DNA from: Calycina herbarum
Lineage: Eukaryota; Ascomycota; Leotiomycetes; Helotiales; Pezizellaceae
Length of the DNA: 64,000 bases
Assembly (NCBI GenBank): GCA_001414485.1
Contig: LLEY01000019.1
Location: 124,001 to 188,000 of the forward strand
Direction: 5' to 3'
Below the pieces are notes generated by a model that was not told where the DNA came from, ran no database searches, and worked only from the letters and a program-made list of their open reading frames with translations. Shown here one piece after another: positions 32,487 through 43,587 of the stretch (positions are counted from its first letter, which is position 1; each line of letters starts with the position of its first letter). A program made the position numbers and the translations under genes.

Positions 32487-33091
32487 AGATCGGCCTCAAG
32501 ACCCTCAGTTCTATCCGGCTTGTCGTCGCCTCCGCGGACAAACATTCGAAAGCAAAAGCCTGGATTGTCAGTCGCGTCTGCTCTGAACAAAGCGAGAAAA
32601 GTCATCTGAACCCTTGCAAGGTTCAAGTGGTCTGCGAGTTGGTACCACATCAAGCGAGAAATCACCAGGGAAGGCAGGATTCCATGGTTCTAGGCCAAAT
32701 AATGTATCCTCATGATTACTCCAATAGTGCCAGAAGAATTGAATGATTAACTTGATTCTCCAAGCCTTGCTCTGGTATTTTCCCCCCACCAATTACAACA
32801 TTGAGCAATTCTGTTTAGGGATACCCTCAACTCGCTACAAGATAATCTCCATACTCTGTTTAGCTGACTCAACTATTCTAAACTTTTTAGGATAGTTAAA
32901 TCAAATATATGTTTCTTGGATAAGTACCTATACTTTATACTCTCAAGGCGTACTAGACTTTAGTCAATTAACGTAATTAATTCAAATACTCGCGAACAAC
33001 ATAATCTAATAGTTGAATTTACTCCAGAAGACAGAAGACTCCTTCTCTGAAAAAGAAAAAGAAACAGCATCAAAACCCAAACTTTACTAGA
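32487..33091. other. Intergenic with degenerate repeat relic
   Basis: About 600 bases, AT-rich after 32800. The stretch ~32870-33026 resembles the tandem repeats at 17.6-17.9 kb (GAACAACATAATCTAATAG followed by TTTACT). Confidence 0.5.
32870..33026. repeat. Diverged single copy of the 17.6-kb repeat family
   Basis: The order GTACTAGACTTTAG, TTAACGTAATTAA, GAACAACATAATCTAATAG and TTTACT parallels one ~110-bp unit of the tandem array at 17596-17925. Similarity is partial, judged by eye. Confidence 0.4.
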
Positions 33092-33590
33092 CTACCAACC
33101 ATTAAGCCTGAACCTCTCGTCTAAAGAATCCCCTTTCTGGAATACGAAGAATATCTCCACAATCCGAGACCAAATATCTCGCAAAGATGAAATATCATTG
33201 CAATTATCAGCCAGGACAGAGTTCCCACCAGCCCCAAAAGACAGACAGACGGAGACCTCAACACTCAAGATGATGGTAGGAATAGTACATAATAGCATTC
33301 CCAACCATACATCAAAAACACGGAGATAAAGTTCAAACACCGCTTGAATTCAAATCCCGAAAAGGAAAGAAAACAAATAAGTTCTAGCAAGAGACATGAC
33401 AGCGAAATCAGCACCAATACCAGCTCCTCGCCACAAAATCGGTCTTTGTTACCTCGGAAGGCAAGTGCAATGTTAACAATACCCACGAATATGACAAGAA
33501 AGTGGCAGATCTGGACCTACTTGATCGCCAATGATCACTCAACTGACGAAGAAGGGCACATGACATAGGTTTCTCGTTCGCCCTCATCTT
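33092..33590 (-). CDS. Small multi-pass membrane protein, 5' exon unresolved
   Basis: Two minus-strand exons can be supported: 33516-33453 and 33342-33092, joined in phase across a 110-nt intron (GTAACA donor, TTCAAG acceptor). The junction gives IVNIALAFR|AVFELYLRVFDVW. Two hydrophobic segments are visible (HFLVIFVGIVNIALAF and WLGMLLCTIPTIILSV), followed by CLSFGAGGNSVLADNCND and an aromatic tail ending RFRLNGW. A further exon with the start codon should lie upstream, perhaps at the ATG near 33587 (MRANEKP), but I could not join it in phase. The layout recalls MARVEL-like fungal membrane proteins; that is a guess. The strand is opposite to homoserine dehydrogenase, which starts 320 bases away. 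Confidence 0.42.
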
Positions 33591-33910
33591 GCTTGGTCTC
33601 GCGTCTCTGTGGTTTGCTAAGGCGTTCAAAATATACTCTGAGACTCGTCCAGTTCGTCCAGTTCGTGAAGGTCGGGGTTGTTATTAGAAGAATTGGGTGG
33701 CGATGAGGCAGTCCTTTAGATGTCGGGATATGGTGGGATATGGACGGGGTTGAGACAAGATGATGTGCTTTGTGGGGCAGGGATTCGGAGCGAGATCGGG
33801 CCTGAACCCCGCGTACCTATTATTATTACTTGAGACAGCCAAAATTAACACTTCACATTGAATCAACAACAAGAAACACTTCAAACCCAAAAACAACCCT
33901 TCAATTGAAA

Positions 33911-35070
33911 ATGGCACCCACTAAAGATGTCTTCATTGCTGTTATTGGTACTGTGACACCGTCTCGCCCTTATCCCATCGCTACTTCTAACAATATCCAG
34001 GTGCTGGCGGGGTAGGAAAATGCTTCTTGTCACAGCTCGAAGGCCTCACCAAACGATTTGCGACCAGCCCCTCCGCCCCCAAGCTATCCCTCATCTTCGT
34101 TTCTCGAAGCACGAAAACCCTCTACAGTACCGAGTACACAGCTCTGCCATACGAAAACCTCGCTGCCAAACTCGCAGATTCGACCCAGAAAACCCTCTCC
34201 TTGACTGAGGCTGTTGACTTTTTGGCTGCCGCCCCGGCAAAAGTTGTCCTGGTCGATAACACGAGCTCCCAAGATGTGGCAGACAAGTATGCGCATATTC
34301 TCTCGAAAGGAATCAGTATCGTTACGCCAAACAAGAAGGCTTTCTCGGGTTCATACAAGTTGTGGCAGGATATTTTCTCTTCGGCGGCTACATCTGGGGC
34401 TAAGGTTTATCACGAGAGCTCAGTAGGAGCTGGGCTTCCTGTCATTTCCACATTGAAGGAGTTGGTTGATACAGGAGATGAGGTGACCAGAATCGAAGGT
34501 GTTTTCAGTGGCACCATGTCATTCTTATTCAACTCGTTTGCACCAACTGAGGGTTCCGGTGGGAAATGGTCGGCTGAGGTGACCAAGGCGAAGGAACTTG
34601 GATATACTGAGCCAGACCCAAGAGATGATTTGAATGGCTTGGATGTTGCGAGAAAGCTAACAATTCTCGCAAGATTGGCTGGGCTACCAGTTGAGTCGCC
34701 AACATCTTTCCCAGTCCAAAGCTTGATCCCCAAGGAGTTGGAGAGTGTTGCCAGTGGTGATGAGTTCTTGCAGAGACTTCCGGAATTTGATTCTCAAATG
34801 GAAGAAACCAAGGTTGCTGCGGAAAAAGAGGGCAAAGTGGTGAGATTCGTTGGAAGTATTGATGTTGGCAAGAAGGAGGTTAAAGTTGGATTGGAGAAAT
34901 TCGACCGATCACATCCTATTGCAGCACTGAAGGGAAGCGACAACATTATAAGCTTCTACACAAAACGATATGGAGCGAATCCTTTGATTATCCAGGGAGC
35001 AGGCGCAGGTGGAGAAGTTACAGCCATGGGCGTAACCGGGGATTTGATAAAAGTCCTCGAACGCCTATGA
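33911..35070 (+). CDS. hom6: Homoserine dehydrogenase
   Basis: Reduces aspartate-4-semialdehyde to homoserine with NAD(P)H, the branch step to threonine and methionine, in the cytosol. Two exons (33911-33947, 34001-35070) give 368 residues, the usual fungal monofunctional length. Splicing after codon 12 builds the Rossmann motif IAVIGAGGVGKCFL. Further marks are VDNTSSQDVADKY, the active-site/substrate region YHESSVGAGLPVI, GVFSGTMSFLFN, and the signature LGYTEPDPRDDLNGLDVARK with its catalytic acidic and lysine residues. The C-terminus (GAGAGGEVTAMGVTGDL) contributes to the nucleotide site. There is no fused aspartate kinase or ACT domain, as expected for fungi. The stop lies only 6 bases from the convergent neighbour's stop. 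Confidence 0.96.
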
Positions 35071-35075
35071 ATGCT

Positions 35076-35517
35076 TCAGATAGACCCTTGATCGTGGTAT
35101 TCATCAATCGCATTACTGTTACTCCCAGGTCGTTGTACCCGTTTCTTGATTCCGCCCACTACATCTGCCACTTCATCTGTTGTAGGAACCTGAACGCCTG
35201 GTAGGCTCAGACTCAATCGCCGTCTGGTACCACTCGGCCGTTCGCTCAGACTTGGTGCGCGAGGTCTGGGGCGCCCTCGTGCTCGTCCACCGATGTAAGG
35301 TATCTCGTATGTCGCAATGCGGAAGATGTATAGCAGAGCATCGTAAAATATCAGGAGAACCCAAGGGCCAATAGCTATGAATCCGAGGAGAAGCTGCAAT
35401 AATTGTTAGAAGGCATCCGTCAGGGCTGACTGCTAATAGCCGGAAACTTACAAATATGCGAACAGCCCAGATCTCAATGAACATGAAGCTCTCTGGCAAT
35501 ATCGACGACCAAGTCAT
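35076..35517 (-). CDS. Small conserved-type membrane protein, function unknown
   Basis: Two exons (35517-35452 and 35393-35076) give 127 residues: MTWSSILPESFMFIEIWAVRIF joined in phase to LLLGFIAIGPWVLLIFYDALLY. Residues ~12-50 are a long hydrophobic segment, enough for one or two helices, followed by an Arg/Pro/Ser-rich cytosolic-type tail (GGRARGRPRPRAPS, SGTRRRLSLSLPG). The intron is clean (GTAAGT donor, ATTGCAG acceptor). I do not recognise the family. Its 3' end abuts homoserine dehydrogenase. Confidence 0.7.
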
Positions 35518-36044
35518 GGTTGTGAATGGTTCTTTTTCTCTGCAGTCGAAGCGAACGAAACCGGAGAGATAATTGTAAAGGGGTAAGATATAAGTAGTTC
35601 TTGTTGGAATGGTTCCAAGGTCCGCTTCTTGAATTGAGTGGGGCAATCAGAATTGCAATTTTGGGCGTCTTCTGGAATGAGGATCGCGGGTGTGATCATG
35701 GGGTGAATAGAAATGAAGCTCTGGCATGTCGAACATTGATTAGCACGAAGAAATATCATGCGAGAATGGCAAGGTGTTGTCGCGATTTTCGGGGAATGGG
35801 ATTCAGCGTCTCCAGCTTGCTTGGGGCATGACGAGCCCTTGCATTCAGGCGCCTTTTGGCTCTCCACCTTGATCCCTAATCCCCCTAATCATACCCAGCC
35901 ATCCCTGTGCGAAGCTAATTGTGATTGGCCATTCTGCGATAACGTCTCGTAAGTGAAAATTATTCCGTCAGCCTCGAGCAGCCTCGTCCTTTTCCCCTCC
36001 CAACCTCAACCCCTCCTCGCAACCACTCACAAAACCCCAACACC
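35518..36044. other. Divergent promoter region
   Basis: 527 bases between the small membrane protein and TRM8, both transcribed outward. No site recognised beyond a CT-rich leader before TRM8. Confidence 0.5.
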
Positions 36045-37048
<1,004 letters not shown>

Positions 37049-37433
37049 TCATATTCTTTCATATTCAAATAATCAAAACTCTCAAACAAACCTCTATACA
37101 GTCTTTACTGGGCTGGTAGCTCTTGGGGAATTATTGGTGAGCTGCAAAAGCGGCATGCACAACCTAGGTATCAAACTCGTGGGATCATAAACTCGATTTT
37201 CTATTGAAGGAAAACGCCAAATGCCCTATGTCCAATCATGATCTTCAGAGACGATGGTGATTGTTGGGGGAGACGACATACTGTTCCGAGTCAAAAGTCA
37301 AGCAAGTGAATCTTTCGCTGGATGCCGCTCTTCCTTTGTTCTGATCCCCCTGCACCTCTCAAAAGCTTCCAAGCACCTGCCAGCAACTCAAACACAACCA
37401 TGCCCCAGTCAACTCTCTCCCGTCACTCTTATT
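37049..37433. other. Intergenic / promoter of MDM1-like gene
   Basis: 385 bases. An open frame from 37254 runs into the next gene but the first good ATG in that frame is 37434. Confidence 0.5.
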
Positions 37434-40400
37434 ATGGCCCTCAGTCGACGGGATGAGATTCTCGCAGGTATCGCTACATTTATCGCTTGGGGATATGCTG
37501 TTAATTGGGTGCCAGTCCTGCGCTGGGCGGGCTACGCTTTCGTCTTAGGTCTCATCCTGCCCATCGTGGGCTTGCTCGGATTACTCGTCACCACCTCCCG
37601 AGGACGCAAATATGGCGAACGGAATAGGCAAATACGTCCCAAGGGACCAAAGTTTCTCGCCGCGACGGAATGGGACAAGGAAATCGCGGCGTTACGAAGT
37701 CGTCAAGCATATCACTGGAAGCCGCTGTACCCCGAATCGTTCATGGTCTCCAATGCGCTGGACGAACTCTTGGAGTTTATCTTGAGGGATTTTGTCAATA
37801 CGTGGTACTCGAGTATCAGCAAGAACCCGGTGTTCATCAACGAAGTGGACAAAACGATCAGACTTGCGCTCACGAACCTGCTGGATATCATTGTCGAACT
37901 GGATATCACGGAGATTGTGACCACTCGCTTTGTGCCAATCCTCACAGCCCATTTCAAAGATTTCTACGAGGCAGAGAGGGCGGTACGGGGGAAACATTTG
38001 AATCGACAGGTTACGGAATCGGAGGAGTTGGATTTGGCGATTGCTGGGAAATACAAGGATGGGAAACTACACCCGGCAGCTTCTTTGGCATATTCAGATA
38101 CAAAGTTGGTACAACAGGGATATTTGAGGGGTCTCACGAAGGATTTGCTACCAAAATTGCTGCCGGAAAGGGTTATGGCTAGTCGAGCTGTGGGTGTTCT
38201 CATACAAGAATTGGTTTCTTGCGCTGTACTTTCTCCGGTGATGCAGCTTTTGGCTGAGCCAGATACATGGAATCAAGTTATGGAGGCATATGTATGTATT
38301 TTTCCACATCATAATTTCCTTTGTGGGCGTGCTAATATCAAGACTTTAGGGACGTACAATGCTTCAAGACCGATCGACAGTTCGAAAACTACGCGCGGCT
38401 TTAGATGAGCATGCTTCTCCTGCTCCACGGCCGAAACGTACTGCACCATTTCCCCGAATTTCACCAGGGGACCATGAACGCAAGTTTGAGAAATTTGTGC
38501 GTGCTATTCGAAAGGTCAATAACCTCTCAGATGCCCGTCGCTTTCGAAGTGAGGTTTCTAGCCAGCTGAAACGGGATTCTTTGCAAGAGGGCCAAGATCC
38601 AGTATATCTCAGACGTCTAGAAATTGGAAAACGAATACTGGACCAGCGAGTCAATCATTTGGCGGCTGGTAGCGAGAGAATTCCACAACCAGATTTACCC
38701 AGGAGAGGCTCTCAAGTGTCTAAACTCGAAAATGCATCGTTGGTTGATTTGCTGCGTGACCCGTCCGCTTTGTCCTATTTTATTGAATATATGGACAGGC
38801 AAAACCTGATGCATATGGTTCAATTCTGGATGGTGGTTGACGAGCTTCGAAACCCATTAGAGAATGTTGAAGATGACGAGATACCCGCAACTCTGGCTCC
38901 ATGGACTGAGGCGGCTAGAACAGATCTTGCAATGATCAACGAGGCTTATCTGTCCAAACCAGAACTCAAGGTCTCTGAAGCATCAAAACAATTGGTAAGG
39001 GACTTTCTCAAGGCTGGCAAAGATGCCTCCCCAAAGCAATATTTCCTCGCTCGGAGAGCTGTATTGCGAGCCCAAACCGCTGCATTGGAGTCCATGCAAG
39101 AGAAACACCTTGCAAACTTCAGAAAATCAGACCTTTTCTACAAATGCTTAACTTCTCAAGAAGCATCAAAGGTGCAGCCACCACAGCCGTCGCCTCTTGG
39201 GCCAGCAAGGATAGACACCAATCATAAGCCCACACTTCCTGCCCGAGCAGCATCAGCCCAAGTAATGCCAGCGAAGCCAGCACCGCTTTCGAGGATTTCC
39301 GCAAAGTTGATTCCAAGAAGACAAGATCTTCGCCGTACTGCTGTTTCAACCAACGACTTAGGGGCTGAGCGTTCTCATACTCCAGATTATTCGTCTGAAT
39401 CCCGGCGATCCTTGGATGATGAGAACTCTTCTCCTTTGTTTGATGATGAGGATTTTGAAAATGAGGCCATGGCCAATTCTATACATAGTCTGGACCAAGA
39501 GCCGCATATTATAGCACCGGACAACAATGTCGTGGAAGCCATGGAAGCTGCTCTAAACAACATCATGGAGGATGAACCTGATGTGGAGGATCTTCGAAAG
39601 TCACTCTTCAGTGAAGATCTTGAATCCTCAACACACAGCATTTCCTCACCAAATGGCCATACTTCCGCGCGGAGTTCTATTGACCATAAACGAGCTGATT
39701 TGTTTGGCGAGAAATCGGAAAAGCCAAGCATCGCCTCACTTGGTCTTGTCAACACATCATCCAGAATTGGGGTTTTTACTGATGATGATCTTTTTGGGGA
39801 TGAACAAAAGTTCTTGTCAGATGAGCATGATGACCCAGAGGAAGAGAAAAATAAGGAGGAAGAGGAAGAGGTTCACGAAGCTGCTCCTGGCGACCTTGGT
39901 CTTATGGAAGCGATTACCCTTCTTACGACTGATATCGATAGGCTCGAAGCTCAGGATGCAGTCGTTGATTCGCTAACGAGAAAAGCGGAACTGACCAACA
40001 ACAACGCAGAGCTTCGAATACTCCGAAAATCAAAAGCAAGTTTGCAGAGAGAGATTCGGCGGAAGGAGCTTCAACGACAGCAATATGTGGTTCAAGAAAG
40101 TGACAACAGCCTTTATGGACGTTCAACCATCAAGATTAAATCTATCATGGTTGGAAAAGAGGACGACGGTCGTGAATATGCTGTTTACGTTGTTGAAGTC
40201 CAGCGAAAGGCGGGCGAACAAATGCCAGCAGCTACTTGGACCGTCACTCGTCGCTACAGCGAATTCCATGAACTCCATCAGCATCTGCGCATCAAATACC
40301 CATCTGTACGAAATCTCGACTTTCCACGCAGACGGATGGTGATGAAACTACAGAGTGATTTCCTCCACAAACGAAGGCTAGCACTTGAAAACTATCTCCG

Positions 40401-41269
40401 AGAAATCCTCCTTCTACCGGATGTTTGTCGTAGTCGAGAACTACGTGCTTTCTTGTCTCAAAGCGCTATTGCCCCTGGTACTGAAGGACTTTATGATCCA
40501 GCTGACAAGACGGACATAATGACCCGGTTTTATAACTCGGTCACAGATGGTATGGAAGATTTGTTGGGCAACCTGCCTGTATTGGACCAACTTTCTGTTG
40601 CTGGACAAAACTTATTGTCCGCTGCAACCAGCCAGTTGATCACCATGCCGGCAGCTATTAGCGAAGATCCTCTCACCGCAGCCGAGGCAGAAGCCGAACT
40701 CAACGCTTTCGAAGACCGCGAGCTCGAGCCTTTTGTCAAACCAATATGCGACATCTTCCTCGAAGTTTTCGAGCTCAATCGTGGCAACAATTGGCTGCGA
40801 GGTCGAGCAGTAGTCGTCGTCCTCCACCAACTACTTGGGGGCACCATCGAACGAAAAGTCCGCGATAACGTTAGAGGCATCATTTCCGAAGAAGCGATCA
40901 TCAAATATGTGAATCTACTCAAAGATTCCATGTGGCCTAGTGGTAAGCTCAAGAAAGACGGGAAACCAAGAAGCGATTCAGAGAAAGCGAAGAGTCGGAC
41001 GGAAGCAAGTTTGATGCTTGCCACTCTTATTCCGGATTTGGCAGCGAGTGTGGTGGGGAGGGTTAATGCTCAGGCTGCGAGTCGCAGGATTTTTGCGACG
41101 TTCAATAATCCGAGGTTGAAGTGAGTTGGAATCCCTACATCAGTTTCTTGATTTCTGAGGACAAACTTTTTTCTTGTGGGATAGAGTTGCTAACATAAAT
41201 AGTGCACATCTTGCGTTCACAATGCTAGATGAGATTGTTGATGTATTATTTGGGGATATTCGGACGTAA
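37434..41269 (+). CDS. mdm1: Mdm1-like sorting nexin (TM-PXA-RGS-PX-Nexin_C)
   Basis: Family members tether the ER to vacuole/endosomes at contact sites and act in lipid metabolism. Three exons (37434-38291, 38350-41120, 41203-41269) give 1231 residues. Two N-terminal hydrophobic segments (residues ~10-60) anchor in the ER. The PXA domain covers ~90-285 (WKPLYPESFMVSNALDELLE onward). An RGS-like domain is at ~410-560 (LVDLLRDPSALSYFIEYMDR). An acidic linker follows, then a short coiled coil, the PX domain (~880-1005; WTVTRRYSEFHELHQHLR, PRRRMVMKLQSDFL), and a C-terminal Nexin_C region (NNWLRGRAVVVVLHQLLGGT). The last intron restores the HLAFTMLDEIVDVLFGD end. The architecture matches yeast Mdm1 and animal SNX13/14/25. 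Confidence 0.93.
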
Positions 41270-41926
41270 GCAAGCAGGTTAGCGCGAGTGATTCATGCAG
41301 CATTCTTCTTTCAGGGTTTAGCATAGGCGTTTTGGGGGGTTTATTGAGATGCTAGGGATTATGCATTTATGTGGCGTTTGAAGGATGGGGCTTCAAGAAG
41401 AGTGTAATTTGCTTTTATAAGTACATATTAATGCTCTAATTCTTGTGGTGGATGAGTTGTATATATACAGGCGATTCCTCGAGAGCTCGAGTTGGAAGTA
41501 CTGTAGAATTGAGAATTGAGAGCCTTTGAAGTTGTCTGCTAGATATTGGGGGTGAAAGTTCTGATGACCCATCAATTGACTTCAACAGAACTCGAAGATA
41601 GGTAGACAAGAAAAACGGCAGTAAATACCTGGGCAGTTTTAGGAGAATTTGAAATCATTCTAAACTTTGTAAAATAGAACACTTTGGTATTAATTCTGTT
41701 GTTATAGACATCTAGCATAATACTTTGGGTTATCAGAAGACAAACGCTTGTACTGTACTGGTTCATTTTAGCAAATATCTTTCTATTACTAGATTTTCTT
41801 GAATCAGTAAAACAATTATTTTCGTTAGAATTAATTCAAGTATCTTGTTATCAGTAGCAACATTGAAAAGAGCTTTCTAGATATCGAGGTAATATAATGA
41901 CTACTGTTCTTGATTAGTAGAAGGCC

Positions 41927-42135
41927 TTGTTGCACATCGTATTTTTTAAATTGAAATATTTAAAAATGAGAAAAGTAGCTTGAGAGATCAGACGAAATTA
42001 CACACTTTTATTCAATATCGTCTGAAAAGGGTTTTGTTGCACATCGCACTTTTGAAATTGTCCCAGATATTTCGAGTAAATAAATAGAGATCAGATGAAA
42101 TATCATTTTTAAAGAATATCTAGATTGATACTTTT
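41927..42135. repeat. Two-unit tandem repeat, 107-bp period
   Basis: TTGTTGCACATCG starts at 41927 and again at 42034; AGAGATCAGAYGAAAT follows each at a matching distance. The units differ by small indels and mostly transitions. Confidence 0.65.
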
Positions 42136-42453
42136 TTTTTTTTTGAAATATTAGTTATTAGAGACCCATTAGTACTATATTAAGGTTTATTATAGTAATT
42201 ATAGTAATTATAGTAATTATTGTTAAATTTTCCTAATAAAAGAATAAAGAATAAAGGTCAACATACTAGTTCACAGGGTGATCAGACCCCGCACAGGCCT
42301 GCAAGGCTGACAATACCCTCAACCCCACCATCTTTCAATCATCATGAAGAAGCCACAACAACTTATCTCTCATTTACACGAACCTCACCTTCAATCTCTC
42401 ACTTAAACCAGACCACAGAACATAAATCCCAAACAAACCATCGCAACCTCCCT

Positions 42454-42483
42454 CCCCCCCCCCCCCCCCCCCAAAAAAAAAAA
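42454..42483. repeat. C19-A11 homopolymer tract at the VPS25 start
   Basis: Nineteen C (42454-42472) run directly into eleven A (42473-42483), ending two bases before the VPS25 ATG at 42486. Tract length in the assembly may be imprecise. Confidence 0.85.
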
Positions 42484-42485
42484 CA

Positions 42486-43163
42486 ATGACCACAACAACA
42501 CCCTTCACCTTCCCCCGCTACTACAACTTCCCCCCCCTCTTCACCCTCCAACCCAACCAGCAAACCCGCCACGCCCAACTCCTCAAATGGTCAGACCTAA
42601 CCCTCTCCTACTGCCGGCACCACCGCATATTCAAACTCTCCCTCATCGACGCCCTCGATGCGGATTTATTCTATAATAAAGAGATAGGACGACGCTTGGA
42701 TTTGAAGGGCGCAAAGGAGGTGTTGGAGGGGATGAGGAAGGATGGTCGAGTGGAATGGATTGGGACGGGCAAGGCTGGGGGAGGGAATGAATGCTGGGTT
42801 TGGTGGAGGAATCCGGAGGAGTGGGCGAGTGCTGTTTATGAATGGGTGAGTTGGGGTCTACGGTTTATGGGATAGAGGGATAGATGGTTTGCTGATTTTG
42901 GGGATAGGTTGATGAGACGGCGCAGAAGAATATGGTGTTGACGCTTTATGAGTTGACGGAAAGTGAAGCTACGATATCTCAAGGTACGCCAACCCCTTCG
43001 TGGTCACCTCTCGTATCTTTCGCCCAACTAACGGATTGTCTTCCCAACAGAATTCCACCATATGGATCCGGATGTATTACAGAAAGCCTTGAACATTCTA
43101 GTGAAGAGGGGGAAGGCACAGGTGTTTGGACAAGAAGACCAACAAGGTGTGAAATTCTTTTGA
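42486..43163 (+). CDS. vps25: ESCRT-II subunit Vps25
   Basis: Vps25 links ESCRT-I/Vps22-Vps36 to Vps20 in multivesicular-body sorting. Three exons (42486-42845, 42908-42983, 43051-43163) give 182 residues, the normal length. The N-terminus has the PPxY-like FTFPRYYNFPPLFTLQPN segment and RHAQLLKWSDLTLSYCRHH; the two winged-helix domains follow, with the first ending WWRNPEEWASAVYEW and the second MVLTLYELTESEATIS joined to EFHHMDPDVLQKALNILVKR. The protein ends GQEDQQGVKFF, as in other Vps25 proteins. GTGAGT and GTACGC donors join in phase. Confidence 0.95.
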
Positions 43164-43587
43164 AGCGCATATGTCATTGGAGCATGGAGAAGTTTTGTCA
43201 TTGAGCGATCATGCATTGTGAAGGAGTTAAGGGCTTAAAGCTTAGGGTGAGGCGCTTTTAGATTTCATTGGTTTGTAGATCTCGTGGTGTTCGGGAGTTT
43301 TTTCCTCCTCGGTATTTTGGAGGATGCGGGGATGGTACATTGATTCCAGATGAGAAGGCTTGTTTTTGTTGGAATATCATCTTCACATTAAACGAGAACT
43401 ATGTAGGTACACAAAGCAATTCCTGCTACACAAGCTCATGCATGGCCAACCAACCATCCATCCCCATTGAACACCAAAAACCGAAACTCCACAAAGATAG
43501 GGTATTTCTCTTATCATTACATGTTGCCACTTACCCCCTTGACAGTTGCCAAAAAGAAAAACATCAGGTATCTGAGATACACATCTT
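43164..43587. other. Intergenic, convergent 3' regions
   Basis: 424 bases between VPS25 and the BRCT-protein gene. Nothing recognised. Confidence 0.5.

Larger units (their letters stand above)
41270..42485. other. AT-rich intergenic region upstream of VPS25
   Basis: About 1.2 kb. It holds a two-unit tandem repeat, a TAGTAATTA microsatellite near 42190-42225 and the C/A tract listed below. No gene supported. Confidence 0.55.
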
